DNA from: UBA6814 sp040753075
GTDB lineage: Bacteria > Desulfobacterota > Desulfovibrionia > Desulfovibrionales > Desulfovibrionaceae
Direction: 5' to 3'
Length of the DNA stretch: 64,000 nucleotides
Assembly (NCBI GenBank): GCA_040753075.1
Contig: JBFMHA010000014.1
Location: 1 to 64,000, forward strand
Shown here: positions 8,220 through 16,942 of the stretch, piece after piece
Layout: every line of letters starts with the position of its first letter
Numbering within the stretch: the stretch's first letter is position 1
The notes under the pieces: model-generated
The model's database searches: none
Told to the model about the DNA's origin: nothing
What the model saw: the letters and a program-made list of their open reading frames with translations, nothing else
Translations under genes and position numbers: made by a program

Positions 8220-9211
8220 GCCAGGGCCCGCGCACGCTCCGCATCCTGGCCGCGGACATCGGCGGCACCAACGCCCGGTTCGGGGCCTTCGCCGCGGCCG
8301 AAGACGACTCCCTCGCCCTGCTGGGGACCTGCTGGCTGCCCACGGCGGAAAGCGCCTCCTTCCCGGACCTGGCGGCGCGCCTGGACCGGGAGGGCGGCCT
8401 GCCCTTCGCGGCGTCCCGGGCGGACGTGGCCGCGGTGGCCATCGCCGGGCCGGTGGAGGAGGGCGCGCGCAGCGCGCCGCCCAACATCGCCTGGGACCTG
8501 GACCTGGCCCGCGACGCGGCGGCCCTGGGCTTCAGGCGCTGGGTGCTGCTCAACGACTTCGCGGCCCAGGCCCATGCCTGCCGCACCGCGGTCATGGACC
8601 GCGCCGAGGTGGTCCTGTCCGGCCGGCCCGACCCCGCGGGGGTCATGGCGGTGGTGGGAGCGGGAACCGGCCTGGGCAAGGCCGCGCTCGCGCCCGACGG
8701 CCATGGCGGCTGGCTGGCCCTGTCCACCGAGGCCGGGCACGGCCTGTTCCCCTTCGCCGGCGAGGCGGAGTTCGCCTTCTGGCGCTTCCTGCGGGAGGCC
8801 ACCGGCCGCGCCCAGGTCATCGGCGACATGGTCTGCTCGGGCAGCGGGCTTTCCCTGCTGCACCGCCACCTGGCCGGCGAGGAGCGCACCCCGGAGGAGG
8901 TTGCGGCCTCCTTCGGCCCGGGTTCGGCCACCCTGGAGTGGTTCGCCCGCTTCCTGGGCCGGGCCTGCCGGGAGTTCGCCCTGCAGACCGTGAGCCTGGG
9001 CGGGCTGGTGGTGGCCGGCGGCATCGCGGCCCGCAACCCGGCAGTGGTCCGCCACCCGGCCTTCGCCGCCGAGTTCCGGGATTCCGAGACTCACGCCGCG
9101 CTCCTGGCCCGCATCCCGGTGCGGTTGTCCGCGGACCAGGACGCCGGGCTGTGGGGCGCGGCCCAGGCCGGTTTGCTCCGGGTGCGGGCCGGTACGTGTT
9201 TCTCTGCCTGA
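8216..9211 (+). CDS. glk: Glucokinase (ROK-independent Glk family)
   Basis: 331 residues from the GTG at 8216, overlapping the previous stop by 4 nt. It phosphorylates glucose with ATP in the cytoplasm. Family motifs are present: phosphate-1 loop AADIGGTNARFGAF at the N-terminus, AIAGPVEEG, NDFAAQAHA, VVGAGTGLGKA, STEAGHGLFPF, and GLVVAGGIAARN near the C-terminus. Length and order match proteobacterial Glk. Coupling to the binding protein-deaminase-like gene suggests co-expression, but a functional link is not evident. Confidence 0.92.
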   Translation: MSQGPRTLRILAADIGGTNARFGAFAAAEDDSLALLGTCWLPTAESASFPDLAARLDREGGLPFAASRADVAAVAIAGPVEEGARSAPPNIAWDLDLARDAAALGFRRWVLLNDFAAQAHACRTAVMDRAEVVLSGRPDPAGVMAVVGAGTGLGKAALAPDGHGGWLALSTEAGHGLFPFAGEAEFAFWRFLREATGRAQVIGDMVCSGSGLSLLHRHLAGEERTPEEVAASFGPGSATLEWFARFLGRACREFALQTVSLGGLVVAGGIAARNPAVVRHPAFAAEFRDSETHAALLARIPVRLSADQDAGLWGAAQAGLLRVRAGTCFSA

Positions 9212-9237
9212 CGGGGTGGCGCAATCTTACAGTGCAG

Positions 9238-9267
9238 TTGACTTTTTGCTTTATGCTCCATTATTAG
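9238..9267 (+). promoter_or_regulatory. Candidate sigma-70 promoter for the TolC-family gene
   Basis: TTGACT (9238-9243), an 18-bp spacer and TATTAG (9262-9267) lie in an A/T-rich island between glucokinase and the TolC gene. This gives a leader of about 50 nt. Confidence 0.45.
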
Positions 9268-9323
9268 GAAGAGTAATTATGTCTGTGTAGGCCTTCAATC
9301 ATGTATAATCCGGGGGGACGGCC

Positions 9324-10625
9324 TTGAAGCGCATCATCTTGGTATTCACGGTTCTGGTTGCGGCCCTTGGCTGGACGTCTCTCGCCCAGGCCAAGACCCT
9401 GCAGGCGATGCTGGTGGAGCTCCTGGACACGCATGAGCGCATGCAGGCCGCGGTGGACACGCAGACTGCGGCGGAATACGGGGTGCGCACGGCCAAGGCC
9501 GGATGGAAGCCCAAAGTGGACCTCACCGGAGACTTCTCCTACGAGGACTACGACAACAGCAACCGGGCCTCCCAGACCACCGGCATGTACCGCAACAAGG
9601 AGAAGCTGCGCGCCACCCAGCTGCTGTGGGACTTCGGCCGCACCGACTCGGTGGTCGGCTCCAGCGTGGCCTCCCAGGACAAGGCCGTGGCCGACAAGGT
9701 CGCCACTCGCCAGGGTCTGCTCCGGGAGGGCGTGGCCGCCTACCTGAACCTCATCCGCTACAGCAAGATCCTGGGCTACGCCCTGCACACCCGGGACAAC
9801 TTCAAGAAGCTCATGGAGATCGAGCAGGCCAAGCTCAAGGCGGGTCAGGGCGACGAGCTCAAGGTCCTGCAGGCCAAGGGCCAGATGGAGGCCTCCAAGG
9901 CCTTCGTGGTCCAGGCCGAGATGGACTACGGCCTGGCCCAGAACCGCTTCCAGGCGGTCTACACCTACGCCCTGCCCGACGCCGACGTGGCCGGCCTGAG
10001 CGAGGACGTGGTGCCGGTGGGCAAGCTCCCCGCCACCTCGGATGACGCCATCGGCGCGGCCCACGCTGACAATCCCCAGCTCAAGAGCCTGGCCCAGGCG
10101 GTGAGCCTGGCCGACGCCCAGCTGGAGGCGGCCCGCTCCCGGTTCTACCCCTCCTTCAACGCCTACTTCGAGTACGAGCGCAAGGAGAACGACCAGAACA
10201 AGGCCATCCTCAAGAAGGAGAACCGCTACGGCATGGAGTTCGCCTGGAACCTGTACAACGGCGGCGGCGACACCGCGCTGGAGAAGACCGCGGTGCACAC
10301 CCGCTCCGCGGCCCAGAACACCCTGCTCGACCTGCAGCGCACCGTGGACGAGGCGGTGCGCAACGCCTGGGTGCAGCTCCTGAACTCCCGGGCCCGGGCC
10401 GAGATGTTCCGCTCCCAGGCCGAGACCGAAGGCAAGTTCCTGGAGAAGGCCAAGAAGGAGCGCGAGATCGGCGGCGAAACCAGCCTCACCGACCTGCTGC
10501 TGGCCGAGAACAACTGGATCACCGCCCAGATCGGCGTGACCACCGCCGAGTTCGACCAGGCCAACGCGGCCTTCGACCTCTTCTTCGCCATGGGCCGTCT
10601 GGAGCTGGACCTGTTCCTGAACTAG
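9324..10625 (+). CDS. TolC-family outer-membrane efflux/secretion channel
   Basis: 433 residues from a TTG start preceded by a purine-rich site (CGGGGGGAC). Signal peptide: MKRIILVFTVLVAALGWTSLAQA. The mature part shows two internally repeated OEP units, each with long amphipathic helices (GVRTAKAGWKPKVDLTGDFS, then QLEAARSRFYPSFNAYFEYE). There are Tyr/Trp-rich strand segments (GMEFAWNLYNGGGD) and the late LLLAENNWITAQIGV helix. It resembles the LapE/AggA type of channels that work with type I secretion. A strong terminator separates it from the ABC/HlyD genes, so it is its own transcript. Confidence 0.92.
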   Translation: MKRIILVFTVLVAALGWTSLAQAKTLQAMLVELLDTHERMQAAVDTQTAAEYGVRTAKAGWKPKVDLTGDFSYEDYDNSNRASQTTGMYRNKEKLRATQLLWDFGRTDSVVGSSVASQDKAVADKVATRQGLLREGVAAYLNLIRYSKILGYALHTRDNFKKLMEIEQAKLKAGQGDELKVLQAKGQMEASKAFVVQAEMDYGLAQNRFQAVYTYALPDADVAGLSEDVVPVGKLPATSDDAIGAAHADNPQLKSLAQAVSLADAQLEAARSRFYPSFNAYFEYERKENDQNKAILKKENRYGMEFAWNLYNGGGDTALEKTAVHTRSAAQNTLLDLQRTVDEAVRNAWVQLLNSRARAEMFRSQAETEGKFLEKAKKEREIGGETSLTDLLLAENNWITAQIGVTTAEFDQANAAFDLFFAMGRLELDLFLN

Positions 10626-10643
10626 GCCGCATCGACGACAGCC

Positions 10644-10683
10644 AGGCCGGCGCGTCCCCCCGCGGGGCGGCCGGCCTTTTTTT
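10644..10683 (+). terminator. Rho-independent terminator after the TolC gene
   Basis: The outer stem AGGCCGG (10644-10650) pairs with CCGGCCT (10671-10677), with a GC-rich interior. A run of seven T ends at 10683. Confidence 0.85.
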
Positions 10684-10782
10684 CCAGGCTGCAAGGCCCA
10701 ACCGCTTGTGGGCCCGGCGGAATTGGTCTAGCGTCCCGGGAAACCCTCTCCGGGTCGGCTCGAAGGACCGCACGCGTCACGC

Positions 10783-12456
10783 ATGAACGAACTTCTCTCC
10801 CGGCTGCGGGCCAGGCCCGCCCTGTACCTGGACCTGCTCGCCGCCAGCCTGCTCGTCAACCTGCTGGCGTTCGCGGACACCATCTTCGTGATGATCCTCC
10901 TGCGGCGCTACCTGACCTACGGGTTCGACGCCACGCTCCTGGTGCTCACCGCCGGGACCCTGGCGGCCCTGGCCATGCAGTATGGCCTCTCGCGGGTGCG
11001 GCTTTCCCTGGCCGCCCGGGTGAGCCCGGCCCTGGAGCGCGCCGCGGCCGAGGAGCTGTTCGCCTCCCTGGCCGGGGCCCGGACCGAGGCGCTGGACGCC
11101 CTGCCCCCTGGCCGGGCGGTGGAGGCGGCCCAGGACCTGGAGGCGGTGCGCGCGGCCTACGACGGACCCAACCTGGTGGCGGTGCTGGACGCTCCCTTCG
11201 CCCTGCTCTTCGTGGCCGCCACCTGGGCCCTGTCCCCGCTCATGGCCGGGGTGGTGCTGGTCGGCGCGGCCCTGTCCCTGTGGGCTGCGGAGGGCTCCGG
11301 CCGCCGCCAGGCCCAGGCCTCCCGGGACCTGGCCGCGGCCCGCACCGAGAACCGGGCCCTCATGCTTTCCGCGAGCACGGCCGCGGACACCCTGCGCGCC
11401 TTCTCGGCCCTGCGCCATTACGGCGCGCTCTGGCGCAGCCAGTCCTCCCGCCTGGCGGTCCTGCGCCGGCGCATCGCCGACACCCGCGGCCTGGGGCAGG
11501 CGGCGGCCGGGACCGCCGGCCTGTTCGCGCGGGTGGGCGTGTATGCGGTGGGAGCGGTGCTGGTGGTCCGGGGCGAACTGACCTTTGCCGCGCTCATCGG
11601 CGCGTCCATCCTGGGCGGCTACGCAGTGCAGCGGGTGGTCATGCTGGCGTCCGCCCGCGCCCTGCTGGCCGAGGCGGCCGAGGCCCGGGCCCGGCTGGAC
11701 GAGCTGGCCGCCCTGCCCGCGGAGCGCCGGGGCGGGGCCAGGCCCGAGGGATACGCCGGGGACCTGCGCCTCACGGACCTCTCCTTCGCTTTTCCCGGGA
11801 GCCCCGCGCCGCTCTTCTCCGGCCTGTCCCTGACCCTTCCGCCTGGCGGGGTGCTGGCGGTGCGCGGGTTCAACGGCTGCGGCAAGACCACCCTGCTGCG
11901 CCTGCTGGCCGGACTGGTGGAGCCTGCCGCGGGCCGCATCGAGGCCGGCGGGCTGGACCTGGCCGGATGGGACCTGGCGCACTGGCGGGCGCAGCTGTGC
12001 TACATGCCGCAAGAGCCGTTCTTCCTGGGCGGGACCGTGCGCGACAACCTGACCATGGCCAATCCGGACCTGCCCGAGGCGGCGCTCAACAGCCTCATCC
12101 GCACCTGCGGCCTGCGCCGCTTCCTGGACCTCTCGGACAAGGGGCTGGACGGGCCGGTCAACGACGGGGGACGGGACCTGCCCCTGGGCATCCGGCGGCG
12201 CATGGCCCTGGTCCGGGCCCTGGCCGGGCAGGGGCCGCTCCTGCTCCTGGACGAGCCCACCGAGGGCCTGGACGCAGAGGGCGTGCAGGCGGTGTACGCC
12301 GCGCTCAACGACCTGGTGCGGGAGGGTCGGACCGTGGTGGCCGTGTCCTCGGACCCGGGCATCCTGCGCGCCGCCCATCTGGTTCTGGACCTGGGCGCCA
12401 GTCCCGCGGCGCTCGCCGTGCAGCGTCCCTTCGCCGCGCCCGGGGGCAAGCCGTGA
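10783..12456 (+). CDS. Type I secretion ABC transporter (TM+NBD), first of a tandem pair, atypical NBD
   Basis: 557 residues: six-helix transmembrane domain (about 1-310) then an ATPase domain. There is no N-terminal C39 or C39-like domain. Walker A is GFNGCGKTT (~362) and Walker B is LLLLDEPTEGLD. The signature reads LPLGIRRR (~466) instead of LSGGQ. The H-loop position reads AVSSDPG, with no histidine (~522). It overlaps the next paralogue by 4 nt (GTGA), which suggests a heterodimeric exporter. The downstream adaptor gene and upstream TolC gene complete a type I secretion system. The substrate is not next to it. Confidence 0.88.
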   Translation: MNELLSRLRARPALYLDLLAASLLVNLLAFADTIFVMILLRRYLTYGFDATLLVLTAGTLAALAMQYGLSRVRLSLAARVSPALERAAAEELFASLAGARTEALDALPPGRAVEAAQDLEAVRAAYDGPNLVAVLDAPFALLFVAATWALSPLMAGVVLVGAALSLWAAEGSGRRQAQASRDLAAARTENRALMLSASTAADTLRAFSALRHYGALWRSQSSRLAVLRRRIADTRGLGQAAAGTAGLFARVGVYAVGAVLVVRGELTFAALIGASILGGYAVQRVVMLASARALLAEAAEARARLDELAALPAERRGGARPEGYAGDLRLTDLSFAFPGSPAPLFSGLSLTLPPGGVLAVRGFNGCGKTTLLRLLAGLVEPAAGRIEAGGLDLAGWDLAHWRAQLCYMPQEPFFLGGTVRDNLTMANPDLPEAALNSLIRTCGLRRFLDLSDKGLDGPVNDGGRDLPLGIRRRMALVRALAGQGPLLLLDEPTEGLDAEGVQAVYAALNDLVREGRTVVAVSSDPGILRAAHLVLDLGASPAALAVQRPFAAPGGKP

Positions 12457-14156
12457 ACGAACTCTGGCGCAGGCTCATGCTGCGGCCCAAGGCCGCCCTG
12501 GAGCTGCTGGCGGCCACCGCCTGCATCAACGTGCTCTCCTTCGCCTCGCCCCTGTTCGTCATGCTCATCCTCTCGGAGTACATCAACTCCGGGTTCACCC
12601 GCACCCTGGTCACGCTGAGCCTGGGCATGACCCTGGCCCTGCTGCTCCAGATGGTGTTCAAGGAAGTGCGCACCATGCAGGCCGGGGCGGTGGGCGCGGC
12701 CCCGGACCGGGAGCTGGCGGAGCGGCTGTTCGCGGTCCTGGCCCGGGCCCGGGTGGGCATCCTGGAGCGCATCCCCGCGGCCCGGCGCAGCGAGCTCCTG
12801 GGCCACGTGTCCGCGGTGCAGGCGGCCTATGCCGCGTCCAACCTCAACGCGGTCATGGACGGCCCCTTCGCGCTGCTGTTCATCGCCGCGGCCTGGTGGC
12901 TGAGCCCGGTCCTGGCCTGCATCGGCCTGGCCGGCCTGGCCGCGGCCCTGCTCTACGGGGTCATGGCCCAGAAGAACCTGCGCGCCGACCTGCGAACCTC
13001 GCTGGAGGCCTCCGCGGCCTGCCGGGGGGTGCTGTTCCAGGCCGCCTCCGGCGCGGACACCCTGCGCGCCTTCGGCGGAGCCCGCCACTTGGGCCGGCTG
13101 TGGTCCGGGCATGCGGCGGACCTCCTGCGCAGCCAGCAGGCCCTGGCCGGGCAGCGCGGCCAGGGCCAGGCCATGACCGTGCTCCTCTACGTGCTCACCC
13201 GGGTCCTGTTCTATGCGGTGGGCGCCAAGCTCTGCGTGGCCGGGGAGCTTTCCATGGCCGGGCTCATCGTGGGCAACATCCTGGTCTCCCGGGCCATGCG
13301 CCAGGCGCAGGGCCTTTCCGCGGCCCTGGCCCAGTTCGCCTCGGCGCGCCAGCCCCTGGCCGAGCTGGCCGAGTTCTTCCGCCTGCCCCTGGAGCCCGAG
13401 GCCGGCACGGCCCTGCGCCGTTTCTCCGGCCGGGTGGAGATGCGCGACGTGGCCTTCGCCTTCCCGGGGTCCAGCGGTCCGCTCTTCGAGTCCCTGCACC
13501 TCGCCCTGGAGCCGGGCACGGTGCTGGCGGTCACCGGGCCCAACGGCTCGGGCAAGACCACCCTGGCCCGGCTGGCGGCCGGGCTCCTGGAGCCCACCCG
13601 GGGCGAGATCCTGGCCGACGGCATCAACCTGCGCCAGATGGCCCCGGCCTGGTGGCGGCAGCAGGTCCAGTACGCGCCCCAGGAGCCGGTCCTGCTCAAC
13701 GGGACCCTGGCCGAGAACATCCGCATGGCCAACCCGGACCTGCCCGACGCGGCTCTGGCCCACATCATCCGGGCCGTGGGTCTGGAGCGCTGCCTGGCGT
13801 CCGCGCCCCGCGGCCTGGACACCCCGGTGGCCGACGGCGGCCGCTCCCTGTCCCTGGGCGTGCGACGCCGCCTGGCCCTGGCCCGGGCCCTGGCCACCGG
13901 CGGCAACCTGGTCATCCTGGACGAACCCACCGAGGGCCTGGACGCGGACGGGACCAAGGCGGTCCACGCCCTGCTCCACGAAATGGCCAGCCTGGGCCGC
14001 ACGGTGATCGTCATCACCCTGGACCCGGCCATCCTGCGCAGCGTCCACGCGGTGCTCAACCTGGGGGTCAAGCCCCGGCCGGAGCTGACCGTGCGCCGGC
14101 CCGCGCCGGCCCCGGCCCCCGGCCCCACGGAGACAAGCAATGCCCCACGCCACTAA
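12453..14156 (+). CDS. Type I secretion ABC transporter (TM+NBD), second of the tandem pair
   Basis: 567 residues from the GTG at 12453. Architecture matches the preceding gene, and the two begin alike (NELLSRLRARPALYLDLLAA versus NELWRRLMLRPKAALELLAA), so they are tandem paralogues. Walker A is GPNGSGKTT (~362) and Walker B is LVILDEPTEGLD. The signature is again altered (LSLGVRRR, ~465), and the H-loop position reads VITLDPA, lacking His. The gene overlaps the HlyD-type adaptor by 17 nt. The catalytic Glu after Walker B is kept in both paralogues, so ATPase activity is possible but likely altered. Confidence 0.88.
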   Translation: MNELWRRLMLRPKAALELLAATACINVLSFASPLFVMLILSEYINSGFTRTLVTLSLGMTLALLLQMVFKEVRTMQAGAVGAAPDRELAERLFAVLARARVGILERIPAARRSELLGHVSAVQAAYAASNLNAVMDGPFALLFIAAAWWLSPVLACIGLAGLAAALLYGVMAQKNLRADLRTSLEASAACRGVLFQAASGADTLRAFGGARHLGRLWSGHAADLLRSQQALAGQRGQGQAMTVLLYVLTRVLFYAVGAKLCVAGELSMAGLIVGNILVSRAMRQAQGLSAALAQFASARQPLAELAEFFRLPLEPEAGTALRRFSGRVEMRDVAFAFPGSSGPLFESLHLALEPGTVLAVTGPNGSGKTTLARLAAGLLEPTRGEILADGINLRQMAPAWWRQQVQYAPQEPVLLNGTLAENIRMANPDLPDAALAHIIRAVGLERCLASAPRGLDTPVADGGRSLSLGVRRRLALARALATGGNLVILDEPTEGLDADGTKAVHALLHEMASLGRTVIVITLDPAILRSVHAVLNLGVKPRPELTVRRPAPAPAPGPTETSNAPRH

Positions 14157-15534
14157 CCCCCCCGCAACGGGAGCCGGACCCGCCGGAGAGCCGCGGCCGT
14201 CCCTCTGGGCCGGCCTCAAGGCGCGTTTCCTGGCCTGGCTGGCGGCCGGGCAGGAAGAGGAGGGCGGGGAGGGGTACTCCCCGGTCTCCCGCCTGTTCGT
14301 CTGGCTCTGCGCCGTCCTGGTGGCGGCCTTCCTGCTCTGGGCCGCGGTGTTCAGGCTGGACATCGTGAGCGCGGCCGCCGGCCAGGTGGCGCCCTCGTCC
14401 CAGGTCAAGAGCGTGCAGCACCTGGAGGGCGGCATCGTGCGCGAGATCAACGTGCGCGACGGCGACACGGTCAAGGAGGGCCAGCCCCTGGTGGTGCTGG
14501 AGCAGACCGCCCAGGGCTCCAGCGTGGAGGAGCTGGAGGTGCGCATCAACGGCCTGACCGCCGAGACGTCCCGGCTGGAGGCCGAGGCCGAGGGCCGGCC
14601 CGCCCCCGCCTTCCCCGAGGACCTGGTTCGTCGCAATCCGGACCTGGTGCAGCAGTCCCTGGACCTGTTCAAGGCCCGCCGGCAGCGCCTGGACACCGAG
14701 AACTCCGCCCAGCGCGAGAACATCGTCCAGGCCGAGCAGGAGATCCGCGAGATCCAGGCCCGGCTGGGCTCCACCCGCCGCGCCCTGGGCCACACCCGGG
14801 AGCAGATCAAGATCAGCGAGCAGCTCCTGGAGGAAGGCCTGACCCCCCGCACCAAGCACCTGGCCCTGCTGCGCGAGGAGACCGGCTTTGTCGGCAAGAT
14901 CGAGCAGGACATGGCCGCCCTGCCCAAGGCCGAATCGGCCCTGGTGGAGGCCCGGGAGAAGCTCAAGAAGATCGAGCAGCAGTTCCGGGAGGAGGCCCGG
15001 GAGGACCTGAACAAGAAGCGGCGGGACCTGGAGGAGTTCACCCAGCGTCTGCGGAAGTTCGCCGACACCCTGACCCGCACCGTGATCCGCTCGCCCGTGG
15101 ACGGAGTGGTCAAGAAGGTCCACGTGGCCACCGTGGGCGGCGTGGTCAAGCCCGGGGACAGCGTGGCCGAGATCGTGCCCTCCGAGGACCGCCTCATCAT
15201 CGAGGCCCACCTGCCCATCGGCGACATCGGCTATGTGCAGGCGGGGCAGGACGCCAAGGTCACCATGGCCACCAGCGACGCGGGCCGCTACGGCCGGATC
15301 CACGGCAAGGTGGTGCACGTCTCGCCCGACGCCTTTGCCGACGCCCGGGGCCGCACCTTCTATGCGGTGCGCATCGAAACCTCCGAGGACTCCTTCAAGC
15401 GGGGGAGCTTCCGCTACCGGCTCACCCCGGGGATGCAGGTCATCGCCTACATCCACACCGGCGAGCGCACCGTGCTTGAGTATCTCCTGGACCCCTTCCT
15501 GGCCACCATGGACGTGGCCCTGACGGAGCGTTGA
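14140..15534 (+). CDS. HlyD-family type I secretion periplasmic adaptor
   Basis: 464 residues. A cytoplasmic N-terminus is followed by one TM helix (SRLFVWLCAVLVAAFLLWAA, about 47-66). Next come the first lipoyl half (SVQHLEGGIVREINVRDGD), a long coiled coil (about 130-310), and the second lipoyl half (TVIRSPVDGVVKKVHVATVG). A beta-barrel domain ends the protein. It forms the bridge from the ABC exporter to the TolC channel. It overlaps the second ABC gene by 17 nt and the glycosyltransferase by 1 nt. Confidence 0.93.
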   Translation: MPHATNPPATGAGPAGEPRPSLWAGLKARFLAWLAAGQEEEGGEGYSPVSRLFVWLCAVLVAAFLLWAAVFRLDIVSAAAGQVAPSSQVKSVQHLEGGIVREINVRDGDTVKEGQPLVVLEQTAQGSSVEELEVRINGLTAETSRLEAEAEGRPAPAFPEDLVRRNPDLVQQSLDLFKARRQRLDTENSAQRENIVQAEQEIREIQARLGSTRRALGHTREQIKISEQLLEEGLTPRTKHLALLREETGFVGKIEQDMAALPKAESALVEAREKLKKIEQQFREEAREDLNKKRRDLEEFTQRLRKFADTLTRTVIRSPVDGVVKKVHVATVGGVVKPGDSVAEIVPSEDRLIIEAHLPIGDIGYVQAGQDAKVTMATSDAGRYGRIHGKVVHVSPDAFADARGRTFYAVRIETSEDSFKRGSFRYRLTPGMQVIAYIHTGERTVLEYLLDPFLATMDVALTER

Positions 15535-16838
15535 TGAAGGTCCTGTTCCTGCATCCCAACTTCCCGGCCCAGTTCCGGCACGTGGCCCAGGCCCTGGGCC
15601 GCGATCCGGCGCACCGGGTGGTCTTCGCCACCAAGAACGAGCGGCCGGAGTGGAACATCCCGGGGGTGAGGAAGGCCCTGTACAGGCCCGCCGGGGAGAC
15701 CTCCAAGGAGGCCCACCGCCTGGCCGCGCCCTTCGAGACCGCCCTGCGCGAGGGCGAGGGGGTGTGGACGCTGTGCCGCGAGCTGCGCAGCCAGGGCTTC
15801 GCGCCCGACCTGGTCTACACCCACGCCGGCTGGGGCACGAGCCTGTACCTCCGGGACGCCTTTCCCGAGTCCCGGATCATGGGCTATTTCGAGTGGTTCT
15901 ACGACCCGCTGGGCGCGGACGCCAACTTCGATCCGCCGCCCCCGGGGGAACGGCCCCGCCCCCACTGGGACAAGCCGCCCTCGGTGCTGCGCACCCGCAA
16001 CATGCCCATCTTCAACGACCTGTGGATCTGCGGCCAGGGCCTGGCGCCCACCTACTGGCAGCGCTCCCAGCTCCCCCGGGAGTTCTGGCCCAAGATCGCG
16101 GTGCTGCACGACGGGGTGGACTGCTCCTATTTCACGCCCGACCCGGGGGCCAGGCTCGTCCTGCCGGACCTGGACCTGTCCGGGGTGGAGGAGCTCGTCA
16201 CCTACGCCACCCGGGGCATGGAGCCCTACCGGGGCTTCCCCCAGTTCATGGAGGCCGCGGCCCGGGTGCTCCGGGAGCGTCCCAAGGCCCACGTGGCCAT
16301 CGCCGGGTCGGAGCGGGTCTGCTACGGCACGCCCCTGCCCGAGGGCAAGACCTACAAGCAGATCATGCTGGAGCGTCTGGACCTGCCCCTGGACCGGGTC
16401 CACTTCGTGGGGTCGCTGCCTTACGGCCAGTATCGGCAACTGCTCCAGGCCTCCACTGTGCACGTGTACCTGACCCGGCCCTTCGTGCTCTCCTGGAGCG
16501 CGGTGGAGGCCATGGCCTGCGGCTGCGCCCTGGTGGCCTCGGACACCCCGCCGGTGCGCGAGGCCATGGCGGACGGGGAGAGCGCGCTCCTGTGCGATTT
16601 CCACGATCCGGAGAGCATCGCCCGCCGCATCGTGGAGGCCCTGGAGGACAAGGCCCTGGCCGCCCGCTGCCGGGAGGGGGCGCGGCGCATCGCCCTGGAG
16701 CGCTACGACCTGGCCCGGCTCCTGCCGGTGCATCTGCGGCTCATGGAGCACGCGGCCGCGGGCAAGGGGCCGGTGCGCCTGGCCGGGGATCCCACCCTGC
16801 CGCCGCCGGCCGCGGCCGGCGCTGCGGCGCGCGCCTAA
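15534..16838 (+). CDS. Family GT4-like glycosyltransferase, last gene of the type I secretion operon
   Basis: 434 residues from the ATG at 15534, which shares its A with the adaptor stop (TGATG). GT-B fold: N-terminal MKVLFLHPNFPAQFRHVAQA and C-terminal ATRGMEPYRGFPQFMEAAAR. The GT4 donor-site motif is clear: SAVEAMACGCALVASDTPPV, with the EX7E pair. It is predicted cytoplasmic. Tight coupling to the secretion genes suggests it glycosylates the secreted adhesin or a linked surface glycan; this is inference. Its TAA stop lies in the tip of the repeat at 16835-16942. Confidence 0.88.
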   Translation: MKVLFLHPNFPAQFRHVAQALGRDPAHRVVFATKNERPEWNIPGVRKALYRPAGETSKEAHRLAAPFETALREGEGVWTLCRELRSQGFAPDLVYTHAGWGTSLYLRDAFPESRIMGYFEWFYDPLGADANFDPPPPGERPRPHWDKPPSVLRTRNMPIFNDLWICGQGLAPTYWQRSQLPREFWPKIAVLHDGVDCSYFTPDPGARLVLPDLDLSGVEELVTYATRGMEPYRGFPQFMEAAARVLRERPKAHVAIAGSERVCYGTPLPEGKTYKQIMLERLDLPLDRVHFVGSLPYGQYRQLLQASTVHVYLTRPFVLSWSAVEAMACGCALVASDTPPVREAMADGESALLCDFHDPESIARRIVEALEDKALAARCREGARRIALERYDLARLLPVHLRLMEHAAAGKGPVRLAGDPTLPPPAAAGAAARA

Positions 16839-16942
16839 TGTCGCGGTCTTGAGCGCCGTTGCGTGTTTTGAGAATATAGCATCATGATTCCGTGTTGTTG
16901 CGAGGGGCTACCGCATCGCATCACTTCGCTGGCGCGACCTAG
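16835..16942. repeat. ~110-bp intergenic repeat with inverted ends, copy 1
   Basis: 108 bp between two convergent genes. The left tip is CTAATGTCGCGG; the right tip, read on the minus strand, is CCTAGGTCGCGCCAGCGAA. The right half aligns with the copy at 62681-62790 (TGTTG..GC..G..CGCATCGC..TTCGC..GCGAC..CTAG). The stop codons of both flanking genes (TAA 16836-16838; TAG on the minus strand 16941-16939) lie inside the tips. Confidence 0.6.

Noticed and set aside
9304..9309. TATAAT just before the TolC gene
   Set aside because: It is too close to the TTG start to leave room for a leader with the ribosome site, and it lacks a -35.
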